Below, piece after piece: positions 16,912-23,314 of a stretch of 64,000 nucleotides of DNA. How positions within the stretch are numbered: position 1 is the first letter of the stretch; each line of letters begins with the position of its first letter. This DNA is from Lawsonibacter faecis (GTDB taxonomy: Bacteria > Bacillota > Clostridia > Oscillospirales > Oscillospiraceae), in contig NZ_JACOPQ010000005.1 of assembly GCF_014287675.1 (NCBI RefSeq), positions 186,001-250,000 on the forward strand, given 5' to 3'. The notes under the pieces are model-generated. The model had not been told where the DNA came from. It did no database searches and saw nothing but the letters and a program-made list of their open reading frames with translations. The position numbers and the translations under genes were made by a program.

Positions 16912-17664
16912 ATGACCCTGTCCGACTTTTTTGCGGCCCACCCGAAGGCCGCCCTGGCCTTTTCCGGCGGCGTGGACTCCGCCTTCCTCCTCTGGGCGGC
17001 CAGGACATACGGCTGCGACGTACGGGCCTATTACGTCCACTCCGCCTTTCAGCCCGCCTTCGAGCTAAAGGACGCTGAGCGGCTGGCGGAGGAGCTGAAA
17101 GCGCCCATGACGGTGCTGGAGGCGGACATCCTGTCCGTCCCGCCGGCGGCCGCCAACGGGCCGGACCGCTGCTACCACTGCAAGACCGCCCTTTTTCCCC
17201 TCCTGCGCGCCGCTGCGGCCCGGGACGGGTATCCCCTCCTTCTGGACGGCACCAACGCCTCGGACGACGCGGGGGACCGGCCGGGTATGCGGGCGCTCAG
17301 AGAGCTCGCGGTCCGCTCCCCCCTGCGGGAGTGCGGCATTTCCAAGGCGGAGGTCCGCGCCCGCTCGCGGGAGGCGGGGCTCTTCACCTGGAATAAGAGC
17401 GCCTATGCCTGCCTCGCCACCCGGATTCCCACGGGCACGCCCATCACGGCAGAGGCACTCTCCAAGGTGGAGGGGGCAGAGAACGCCCTTATGGCCCTGG
17501 GCTTTTCCGATTTCCGGGTCCGCCTCTTTCACGGCGCGGCCCGGCTCCAGTTCACCCCCGCCCAGTGGCGGGAGGCCGCAGCCCGGAAGGATGAACTTTT
17601 GTCTGCGCTGGAGCCCTATTTCGATACGGTCCTGCTGGATTTTGAGACCCGGACGGGAGGCTGA
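16912..17664 (+). CDS. larE: LarE, ATP-dependent sacrificial sulfur transferase
   Basis: 250 residues of the PP-loop pyrophosphatase family: LAFSGGVDSAFLLWA is the PP-loop, followed by CYHCKTALF and the LarE block LLDGTNASDDAGDRPGMRALRE. The cysteine in YACLATRIPTG aligns with the sacrificial Cys176 of Lactobacillus plantarum LarE; the three-cysteine variant is not apparent. LarE adenylates the pyridinium dicarboxylate and donates sulfur in nickel-pincer nucleotide synthesis. The ATG at 16912 follows GAGGTGA. It is the first gene of larE-larB-larC. Confidence 0.95.
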   Translation: MTLSDFFAAHPKAALAFSGGVDSAFLLWAARTYGCDVRAYYVHSAFQPAFELKDAERLAEELKAPMTVLEADILSVPPAAANGPDRCYHCKTALFPLLRAAAARDGYPLLLDGTNASDDAGDRPGMRALRELAVRSPLRECGISKAEVRARSREAGLFTWNKSAYACLATRIPTGTPITAEALSKVEGAENALMALGFSDFRVRLFHGAARLQFTPAQWREAAARKDELLSALEPYFDTVLLDFETRTGG

Positions 17665-17669
17665 TATCA

Positions 17670-18434
17670 ATGGACAACAAACGTGATATTTTGGCCCTGC
17701 TCCGCGCCGTGGCCGCCGGGGACGCCGCCCCGGAGGACGCCCTGCTGGAGCTGAAGCAGTCCCCCTTCGAGGATTTGGGCTACGCCAAGGTGGACTTTCA
17801 CCGCCCGGTCCGCCAGGGCAATTGCGAGGTAATTTACGGCGCGGGCAAAACGCCGGAGCAGATCTCCGGCATCCTCTCCGCCATGCATGAGCGCTGCTGC
17901 GGCAATATTCTGGTGACCCGCCTGGACCCTGCCGCGGCGGAAAAAGTGGGTAAGACCGCGGTGTTGGACTACTCCCCCACCGCCCGGCTGGCGGTGGCCT
18001 GGCCCCGGGCGGACACTCCGGCCCTGGGCCATATCGTGGTGGCCTCCGGCGGCACCAGCGATATGGCGGTATCGGAGGAGGCGGCCCTCACCGCCGAGGC
18101 CATGGGCAACCGCGTCACCCGGCTCTACGACGTAGGCGTGGCGGGACTCCACCGGCTTTTGAGCAATCTGGACGTGCTGATGAGCGCCCGGTGCGTGGTG
18201 GCCGTGGCCGGCATGGAGGGCGCACTGGCCAGCGTGGTGGGCGGTCTGGTGGACTGCCCCGTCATCGCCGTGCCCACCAGCGTGGGGTACGGGGCCAACT
18301 TCGGCGGACTCTCCGCCCTCCTCTCCATGCTCAACTCCTGCGCCTCCGGCGTCAGCGTGGTGAACATCGACAACGGCTTCGGGGCGGGGTATCTGGCAAG
18401 CATGATCAATCAGATGGAGGGCGCGCAGGAATGA
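17670..18434 (+). CDS. larB: LarB, NaAD carboxylase/hydrolase of nickel-pincer cofactor synthesis
   Basis: 254 residues, resembling PurE in its C-terminal half. Seen: DFHRPVRQGNCEVIYGAGKTPEQI, VASGGTSDMAVSEEAALTAE, LYDVGVAGLHRLL, VVAVAGMEGALASVVGGLV and PTSVGYGANFGGLSALLSML. LarB carboxylates nicotinic acid adenine dinucleotide and cleaves it to the dicarboxylated mononucleotide, the first step of the pathway. It starts five bases after the larE stop and overlaps larC by four bases. Confidence 0.96.
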   Translation: MDNKRDILALLRAVAAGDAAPEDALLELKQSPFEDLGYAKVDFHRPVRQGNCEVIYGAGKTPEQISGILSAMHERCCGNILVTRLDPAAAEKVGKTAVLDYSPTARLAVAWPRADTPALGHIVVASGGTSDMAVSEEAALTAEAMGNRVTRLYDVGVAGLHRLLSNLDVLMSARCVVAVAGMEGALASVVGGLVDCPVIAVPTSVGYGANFGGLSALLSMLNSCASGVSVVNIDNGFGAGYLASMINQMEGAQE

Positions 18435-19663
18435 AACTACTCTATTTGGAGTGCAATATGGGCGCGGCGGGTGATATGCTCATGTCGGCGCTCTACGAGC
18501 TGCTGGACCACGGGCAGAAGGCGCAATTTCTCCGCACCATGAACGGCCTGGGTCTGGGCGGCGTGGAGCTGACTCCCCTGAGCGCCAGGACCTGCGGCAT
18601 CGTAGGCACCCGGATGCAGGTGACCGTTCACGGCACAGAGGAGGGCACGGACCTCCCTCACGGCCATAAGCACGCCCATGACTGCCATGCTCACTCCCAC
18701 AGTCACTCCGCCCCAGGGCACATCGCCTCGCTCATCGATTCCCTCTCCCTCCCGGAGGAGGTGCGCAGCCACGCCCGCGGCGTTTACGACGCCATCGCCG
18801 CCGCCGAGGCCGAGGCCCACGGCTGCCCGGTGGAGCAGGTGCACTTCCACGAGGTGGGCGCGCTGGACGCGGTGGCCGACGTCACAGGGGTGTGCTACGC
18901 CATCCATCTGCTTGGGCCGGACAAAATCACCGCCTCCCCCGTCCACGTGGGCGCCGGACAGGTCCGCTGCGCCCACGGTGTGGTCCCCGTGCCCGCCCCG
19001 GCCACCGCCGCCCTCCTCAGGGGCATTCCGTCCTACAGCGGCGATATCCAGGGGGAGCTGTGCACACCCACCGGGGCCGCCCTGCTGGCCCATTTTGCCG
19101 CGCGCTTCGGACCCATGCCGGTGATGGCGGCGGAGAACATCGGCTACGGAGTGGGCAAGAAGGAATTTCCCGCCGCCAACTGCGTCCGGGCTTTCCTGGG
19201 GGATGCGCAGGACGGGGCCGACGGCGAAATTCTGGAGCTGGTGTGCAACATCGACGACATGACCGGCGAGGCCCTGGCCTTCGCCTGCGGGCAGCTTCTG
19301 GATGCGGGCGCGCTGGACGCCTACGCCGTTCCCGGCACCATGAAGAAGGGCCGCCCCGGCCAGGTGCTCACCGTCCTCTGCGCCCCGGAGCGGAAGGACG
19401 CGCTCATCCGCGCAATTTTTGCCCACACCACCACCAACGGCCTGCGCGCGCGCCGCTGCGCCAAGTATTTTCTCCGTCCCCGGACGGAGACGGCGCAGAC
19501 CCCCTACGGCCCCATCCGCATCAAGCGCGCGGAGGGCTACGGCGCGTCCCACAGCAAGCCCGAGTATGAGGACGCGGCCGCCGCCGCCCGCCGCCTGGGG
19601 CTCCCCTTCCGCACCGTATGGGAGGAGGTCCTGCGCTGCGCCTGCCGGGACGGGGAGCCGTAA
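18431..19663 (+). CDS. larC: LarC, nickel insertion enzyme (uninterrupted)
   Basis: 410 residues: LYLECNMGAAGDMLMSAL at the start, a His-rich segment near residues 77-97 (alternating H with K, A, S and D) likely to bind nickel, VHFHEVGALDAVADVTG, and the C-terminal nickel-insertion half VCNIDDMTGEALAF ... RRCAKYFLRPRTE. LarC is a CTP-dependent cyclometallase that inserts Ni into the pincer. In L. plantarum larC is made by a programmed frameshift (larC1/larC2); here a single frame covers both. No larA (lactate racemase) is in the window, so the client enzyme is encoded elsewhere. Confidence 0.96.
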   Translation: MKLLYLECNMGAAGDMLMSALYELLDHGQKAQFLRTMNGLGLGGVELTPLSARTCGIVGTRMQVTVHGTEEGTDLPHGHKHAHDCHAHSHSHSAPGHIASLIDSLSLPEEVRSHARGVYDAIAAAEAEAHGCPVEQVHFHEVGALDAVADVTGVCYAIHLLGPDKITASPVHVGAGQVRCAHGVVPVPAPATAALLRGIPSYSGDIQGELCTPTGAALLAHFAARFGPMPVMAAENIGYGVGKKEFPAANCVRAFLGDAQDGADGEILELVCNIDDMTGEALAFACGQLLDAGALDAYAVPGTMKKGRPGQVLTVLCAPERKDALIRAIFAHTTTNGLRARRCAKYFLRPRTETAQTPYGPIRIKRAEGYGASHSKPEYEDAAAAARRLGLPFRTVWEEVLRCACRDGEP

Positions 19664-19682
19664 AATTTTTAAAACCGTCTCA

Positions 19683-19711
19683 TTGCACCCCCGGTTCGAT
19701 TCGTGTATGCT
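19683..19711 (+). promoter_or_regulatory. Promoter of the MGMT-like gene
   Basis: TTGCAC (19683-19688), 17-bp spacer, TATGCT (19706-19711), followed by AAGGAGG and ATG at 19736. Confidence 0.65.
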
Positions 19712-19735
19712 CTTTTTGACAAGGAGGTGCTGAAT

Positions 19736-20215
19736 ATGGCAAACGAGGAACAGAAAGACTTCAATGCAATGCTGCACAGGGACAACGGGATGCCCAAAAT
19801 TCAAATCGTCACCGACGAAAAAACCATTGAGAAATACGGCGGCACACGGATGTATTTCGCGCCTCCCGCGGACTACGACGCCGTGATGCGGACCATCCCC
19901 CGTGGGAAGCTCACCACCGTTGGGGAGCTTCGGGCCTTTTTCGCCTGGAAAAACGGCGCCGATTTCACCGACCCCATCACGGCGGGCATCTTCGTCTCCA
20001 TCGCCGCCTGGGCCAGCGAGCAGCGCGCCGACAACAAGACCCCCTACTGGCGCACCCTCAAGGCCGGCGGCGAGCTGAACCCCAAATTCCCCGGCGGAGT
20101 GGAGGCCCAGCGGGCCAGATTGGAGGCCGAGGGCCATATCATTCTGCAAAGGGGCCGTACAAACATTAAATATTACGTCCAGGGCTATGAAAAAGCCCTC
20201 TTTTCACTGAAATAG
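19736..20215 (+). CDS. MGMT-family DNA-binding-domain protein
   Basis: 159 residues. The segment MRTIPRGKLTTVGELRAFFA corresponds to the helix-turn-helix DNA-binding part of O6-methylguanine methyltransferases, and PYWRTLKAGGELNPKFPGGVEAQRARLEAEG follows the order of the family. The PCHR active-site motif is absent (PYWR occupies the place), so it should not transfer alkyl groups; it may be alkyltransferase-like. The ATG at 19736 follows AAGGAGG. A terminator directly follows. Function is inferred only from the fold. Confidence 0.78.
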   Translation: MANEEQKDFNAMLHRDNGMPKIQIVTDEKTIEKYGGTRMYFAPPADYDAVMRTIPRGKLTTVGELRAFFAWKNGADFTDPITAGIFVSIAAWASEQRADNKTPYWRTLKAGGELNPKFPGGVEAQRARLEAEGHIILQRGRTNIKYYVQGYEKALFSLK

Positions 20216-20218
20216 CGC

Positions 20219-20262
20219 AAAAAGGCCGTCTCCGAACTGCCGGAGACGGCCTTTTTTACCAT
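20219..20262 (+). terminator. Intrinsic terminator between convergent genes
   Basis: AAAAAGGCCGTCTCCG pairs with CGGAGACGGCCTTTTTT. Runs of A and T on both sides let it serve the MGMT-like gene and the convergent Bax-inhibitor gene. Confidence 0.88.
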
Positions 20263-20265
20263 TTT

Positions 20266-20985
20266 TCAATTTTTCCGTCTGCCCAGGAAGCGCAGCAGGT
20301 ACAAGAACAGATTGATAAAATCCAGATAGAGCTGGAGGGCCGCGTAGATGGACGCCTTTCTGGCCATCTCAGGATCGCAGCCGTAGACGTCGTGGTAGTA
20401 CTTGATCTTCTGGGTATCATAGGCGGTGAAGCCCAGGAAAATCGCGATGCCGACGAGGCAGTAGATACGCTCCATCGCGTACAGGCCGGGGATGAACACA
20501 GACAGCACGCCGAAAATGATGAGGAAAAAGAGACCGCCCACCAGGATATTGCGCAGGCGGGAGAGGTCGGCGTTGGTGAAGTAGCCGAAGACGGCCAGGG
20601 CGCCGAAGTAAATGGCGGTGGCCCCGAAGACCAGAATGAGGCTGTCCAGCCGGAAGTAGATGAAGTAGAACGAGAACACAAAGCCGTTGAGCACGGAGTA
20701 GCCGATGAAGAGGGCCCGCGCGCCTGTAATCGATAGGCTCTGAATCCGGGAGGCCAGCACCAGCACCACCACCAGCTCCGCAATCAGCAGGCCCAACTGG
20801 AAGAAGGGAATGCTCAGCATCACATAGATGAGGCCGGTCGCGGCGCCCATAATAGCCACCCCGAAAGTCACCGCCAGGCCCACAAACATCCACAGGAAGG
20901 TCCGGGCGGTATACTTGCCCACGGTCTCAATCTCGCCGTATCGCTCCCTGGCGCGTTCACTGGCGTAAAAATCGTTATCATTCAT
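20266..20985 (-). CDS. Bax inhibitor-1/YccA family membrane protein
   Basis: 239 residues with seven predicted transmembrane helices. Family features: a charged N-terminus (ARERYGEIETVGKYTARTFLWMF), FIGYSVLNGFVFSFYF, FFLIIFGVLSVFIPGL, FLGFTAYDTQKIKYYHD and a final LQLYLDFINLFLYLLRFLG. Bacterial relatives (YetJ, YccA) are pH-sensitive calcium leak channels or FtsH-interacting proteins. The ATG at 20985 is preceded by AAAGGAG. A TATAAT box lies upstream on the minus strand (21033-21038). Confidence 0.93.
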   Translation of the reverse strand: MNDNDFYASERARERYGEIETVGKYTARTFLWMFVGLAVTFGVAIMGAATGLIYVMLSIPFFQLGLLIAELVVVLVLASRIQSLSITGARALFIGYSVLNGFVFSFYFIYFRLDSLILVFGATAIYFGALAVFGYFTNADLSRLRNILVGGLFFLIIFGVLSVFIPGLYAMERIYCLVGIAIFLGFTAYDTQKIKYYHDVYGCDPEMARKASIYAALQLYLDFINLFLYLLRFLGRRKN

Positions 20986-21032
20986 GACAAACACTCCTTT
21001 GCCCACTCAAACTTTCGTGTGGGGCTGGGATG

Positions 21033-21061
21033 ATTATACTCTATTCTGCCCTGTTTGAAAA
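21033..21061 (-). promoter_or_regulatory. Promoter of the Bax-inhibitor-like gene
   Basis: Minus-strand TATAAT (21033-21038) with TTTTCA 17 bases upstream (21056-21061); the -35 box is weak. Confidence 0.5.
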
Positions 21062-21134
21062 GGTTTCTTTCCTCCATTGGTTCCCACACATGGAGCGCGC
21101 CGCCGCCGGGCAAACTAGGGCGGAGGTGATCAGC

Positions 21135-21374
21135 ATGTCACAGGAGAGCGCTTATTTTCGGTTGGGGAGCATCAGCGGCGCCCACGCCGTCAAAGCCCTG
21201 AAAAAGGGGCTGGATACCCTGCCCGGCGTGTCCTCGGTCAGCGTAAACGAGGCGGAGGGCAGGATGGCGGTGGATTACGACGGCACCGGCGTGAACGTCT
21301 CGCAGCTGGAGAAAAAAATCCGGGAGCTGGGGTACACCATCGACGCACTGAGCATCGACCAGCTTACCGACTGA
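21135..21374 (+). CDS. HMA-like small protein lacking the CxxC metal site
   Basis: 79 residues with the beta-alpha-beta-beta-alpha-beta pattern of heavy-metal-associated domains: LGSISGAHAVKALKKGLDTLPGVSSVSVNEAEGRMAVDYD, then VSQLEKKIRELGYTID. In real copper chaperones the first loop reads GMxCxxC; here it is GSISGAH, without cysteine, so metal binding of the usual type is not expected. GGAGGTGA precedes the ATG. The gene is monocistronic with a terminator after it. Confidence 0.8.
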   Translation: MSQESAYFRLGSISGAHAVKALKKGLDTLPGVSSVSVNEAEGRMAVDYDGTGVNVSQLEKKIRELGYTIDALSIDQLTD

Positions 21375-21395
21375 CCGCAAGCCGGCAGGGAACTG

Positions 21396-21436
21396 AGGCC
21401 GCCGCCCCAATCTGGATTGGGGCGGCGGCCTGTTTC
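21396..21436 (+). terminator. Intrinsic terminator after the HMA-like gene
   Basis: AGGCCGCCGCCCCAAT pairs with ATTGGGGCGGCGGCCT around a four-base loop, followed by GTTTC; probably shared with the convergent DUF6514 gene. Confidence 0.75.
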
Positions 21437-21453
21437 ACGGATTTGACATTGCA

Positions 21454-21690
21454 TCAGCTGATAGCGTCCAGGACCACGTCCCGCAGATGGCATGCGTCGA
21501 GCTGCAGCCGTGTGCAGCAGTCCGCGAGATCGGCGACAAAATCACCGCCGCAGGCCACGTCGGATACGCTGCCCGCCTCCACCCAGCCGCCCCGGGAACT
21601 GCGCAGGGCACGGATACCAAAGGTCCTGTAGGGGCCAAGTTCGTCGGTGACAAGGTTCTGCTCAAAAGATACAAATCGGAATTGCGTCAT
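21454..21690 (-). CDS. DUF6514 family protein
   Basis: 78 residues, MTQFRFVSFEQNLVTDELGPYRTFGIRAL followed by SVSDVACGGDFVADLADCC and a final LDACHLRDVVLDAIS. Small proteins of this length and pattern (a YxxFGI strand, then a helix with xHLxDVxxD) are common in Oscillospiraceae as DUF6514. Function unknown. A GAGGAGG site lies eight bases ahead of the ATG. It is convergent with the HMA-like gene. Confidence 0.72.
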   Translation of the reverse strand: MTQFRFVSFEQNLVTDELGPYRTFGIRALRSSRGGWVEAGSVSDVACGGDFVADLADCCTRLQLDACHLRDVVLDAIS

Positions 21691-21903
21691 ATAAGCCTAC
21701 CTCCTCTCTGAAAGCTTGGACGCCGTTGTCCACACACTGGATGGGGTACCACGCCCCCGGCGCTATACGCTCATCTTGTCTTGTAACGTGCCGGCTCTGC
21801 AAAACGTTACAAAATATCCAAAAAAATTTTTATAATATAAAAATTATAACTTTTTGCTCCAACGCTTCCAAATCCTGCATGCAAGACAGGGCGAAATCTG
21901 AAT

Positions 21904-21954
21904 TGACCCCGTGCAGTCCGGCTTTTCGCCGGACTGCACGGGGTCTTTTTATTT
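21904..21954 (+). terminator. Strong intrinsic terminator ahead of the recombinase gene
   Basis: GACCCCGTGCAGTCCGGC pairs with GCCGGACTGCACGGGGTC around TTTTC, followed by TTTTTATTT. No gene feeds it on the plus strand within 500 bases; 21691-21903 shows only AT-rich sequence. It insulates the recombinase gene. Confidence 0.82.
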
Positions 21955-22019
21955 AATCCGCATAGGAAATCTCCGTCAAGGTAAAATAAGGACACTCTAT
22001 TTATCGGGAGGTTTTCGAC

Positions 22020-22865
22020 ATGAAAGGGCATAAATTGACACAGGAGCATCTCGCCGCCTTCTGCCGGCATCTGCGTGAGGAGGAGCAAAGCCCTGGCACA
22101 CAGGAAAAGTACTCCCGGGATTTACGGACCTTCGCCGCGTGGCTGGATGGTCTGGACGTCACGAAGGAGGCCGTATCGGCGTGGAAGGAGCATCTGTCGG
22201 CGGAGCGGTACGCCCCGGTGACCATCAACTCCATGCTGGCCTCCGTTCACGCCTTCCTCCGGTACGCCGGCTGGGACGAGTGCCGGGTAAGATATTTAAA
22301 GCTCCAGCGGCGGCTGTTCCGGGACGACTGCCGGGATTTGACGCGGGAGGAGTATCAGCGCCTGCTGGGCACGGCCCGCTCGCTGGGCCGTGAGCGGCTG
22401 CTTCTTGTGATGGAGGCCATGGGGGCCGCCGGCATCCGGGTCAGCGAGGTAAAATATATCACAGTGGAGGCTGCCCGGACGGGGAGGGCGGAGATCTCCC
22501 TCAAAGGCAAGATACGCACCATTCTTCTGCCCGGCAAGCTGTGCAGAAAGCTGCTGAAGTACGCCAGGCGCAAAAAAATCGCCTCCGGCGAGATATTTCT
22601 CACCAAAGACGGCGGCAGTTTATCCAGAAAACAAATTTGGGCGGAGATGAAAGCCCTGTGCAGGCGGGCAGGCGTAGAGGCGACCAAGGTGTTCCCCCAC
22701 AATCTGAGGCACTTGTTCGCCAGGGCGTTCTACCGCTCCTGCATGGATATCGCCAAGCTGGCCGATGTGCTGGGCCACAGCTCTATCGAGACCACCCGAA
22801 TCTACCTGATTTCCACCGGAGCGGAACACTCCAGGCAGCTGGAGCGCCTGGGTCTCGTCAGCTGA
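22020..22865 (+). CDS. Tyrosine recombinase, probable inverton recombinase
   Basis: 281 residues: an N-terminal SAM-like core-binding domain (about 1-100; YSRDLRTFAAWLDGL) and a catalytic domain with the expected residues: Arg in AAGIRVSEVKYI, a Lys in LKGKIRTILLP, HNLRH (His-x-x-Arg), GHSSIETTRIYL with the His and the nucleophilic Tyr. GGGAGG precedes the ATG. No excisionase, phage or conjugation genes are near. Its stop codon abuts the left 20-bp inverted site of a 272-bp invertible segment, which strongly suggests it flips that segment. Confidence 0.93.
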   Translation: MKGHKLTQEHLAAFCRHLREEEQSPGTQEKYSRDLRTFAAWLDGLDVTKEAVSAWKEHLSAERYAPVTINSMLASVHAFLRYAGWDECRVRYLKLQRRLFRDDCRDLTREEYQRLLGTARSLGRERLLLVMEAMGAAGIRVSEVKYITVEAARTGRAEISLKGKIRTILLPGKLCRKLLKYARRKKIASGEIFLTKDGGSLSRKQIWAEMKALCRRAGVEATKVFPHNLRHLFARAFYRSCMDIAKLADVLGHSSIETTRIYLISTGAEHSRQLERLGLVS

Positions 22866-22885
22866 GACAAAATCAATATTTTGTC
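22866..22885. other. Left recombination site of the invertible segment
   Basis: GACAAAATCAATATTTTGTC. Each half is an eight-base arm (GACAAAAT and its complement) around the asymmetric centre CAAT. The reverse complement matches the site at 23118-23137 at 19 of 20 positions. Confidence 0.85.
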
Positions 22886-22931
22886 CTGAACGCACCGTAA
22901 AGTCTGATACCTCCTACATAATTATGGAATT

Positions 22932-22960
22932 ATTTTAGCACGATCTTTTGCGTTTAGCAA
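22932..22960 (-). promoter_or_regulatory. Promoter inside the invertible segment
   Basis: On the minus strand TTGCTA (22955-22960), a 17-bp spacer and TAAAAT (22932-22937), with TAGGAGGT a little downstream. The -35 hexamer is the same as in the promoter of the second SLH surface protein. Confidence 0.75.
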
Positions 22961-23040
22961 GAGCTTTCCACTCTTTTAGACATAACAAGCCAGGCCGGTC
23001 AGGTGATATCCTGAGCGGCCCAGCTTTGCGTGTGCTTTTT

Positions 23041-23082
23041 AGCTCCCCGCGCCCAGGCGCGGGGAGCTTTTATATTCATTTT
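23041..23082 (+). terminator. Terminator inside the invertible segment
   Basis: AGCTCCCCGCGCC pairs with GGCGCGGGGAGCT around a minimal loop, followed by TTTATATTCATTTTTT. It is oriented to stop plus-strand transcription before the surface-protein gene in the present orientation. Confidence 0.85.
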
Positions 23083-23117
23083 TTACCTAAATTGCGGCGG
23101 GGAACGCTGCCGCCTGA

Positions 23118-23137
23118 GACAAAATATTGATTTCGTC
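23118..23137. other. Right recombination site of the invertible segment
   Basis: GACAAAATATTGATTTCGTC, centre ATTG, i.e. inverted relative to CAAT in the left site. It lies 178 bases ahead of the surface-protein start codon. Confidence 0.85.
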
Positions 23138-23172
23138 CCGTTTGGCGCAAGCGGGAGAGGAGGGAGCGGTGC

Positions 23173-23310
23173 ATGCGCGATTTCAAAAGAGCTTTTGATG
23201 TGCCTGGTGCGCCGTCCAGCTTCGGCAGAGCTGGCGGAGCGCTGCCCAAAGGCGGTCAAGTTGATTCACCATTGGTCTATTGGTCTAACGGAGTAAAAAA
23301 GGAGGCGTGA
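23173..23310 (+). CDS. Short leader ORF coupled to the surface-protein gene
   Basis: 45 codons starting MRDFKRAFDVPGAPSS, with GGAGGG eight bases before the ATG and a stop four bases before the GTG of the surface-protein gene. The downstream ribosome site (AAAGGAGG) lies inside it. This arrangement suggests translational coupling or a leader peptide. It has no recognisable domain, and it might be a chance frame; the well-placed Shine-Dalgarno site is the main support. Confidence 0.45.
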   Translation: MRDFKRAFDVPGAPSSFGRAGGALPKGGQVDSPLVYWSNGVKKEA

Positions 23311-23314
23311 AACT

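Larger units (their letters stand above)
22886..23117. other. Predicted invertible promoter segment (drawn OFF)
   Basis: 232 bases between the two inverted sites. It holds a minus-strand promoter at 22932-22960, an imperfect hairpin at 22992-23020 and a plus-strand terminator at 23041-23080. As drawn, the promoter fires back into the recombinase gene and the terminator blocks transcripts heading for the surface-protein gene. After inversion the promoter would fire into that gene with the hairpin behind it. Inversion is inferred; no reads are available to show it. Confidence 0.82.

Noticed and set aside
18191..19663. Frameshifted larC as in Lactobacillus
   Set aside because: The frame is continuous from 18431 to 19663 and contains both halves, so no programmed frameshift is needed.
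22620..22895. Minus-strand frame reading MRSGQNIDFV through the left recombination site
   Set aside because: It is antisense to the recombinase; the shared peptide with a plus-strand frame at 23118 only reflects the inverted sites. The AGGAGG ahead of it is about 14 bases from the GTG, too far for a confident start.
22866..23137. Reading the two sites as direct repeats flanking a deletable segment
   Set aside because: The outer arms do match in direct orientation, because each site is itself a dyad, but the central four bases mismatch completely; they match only when one site is inverted.
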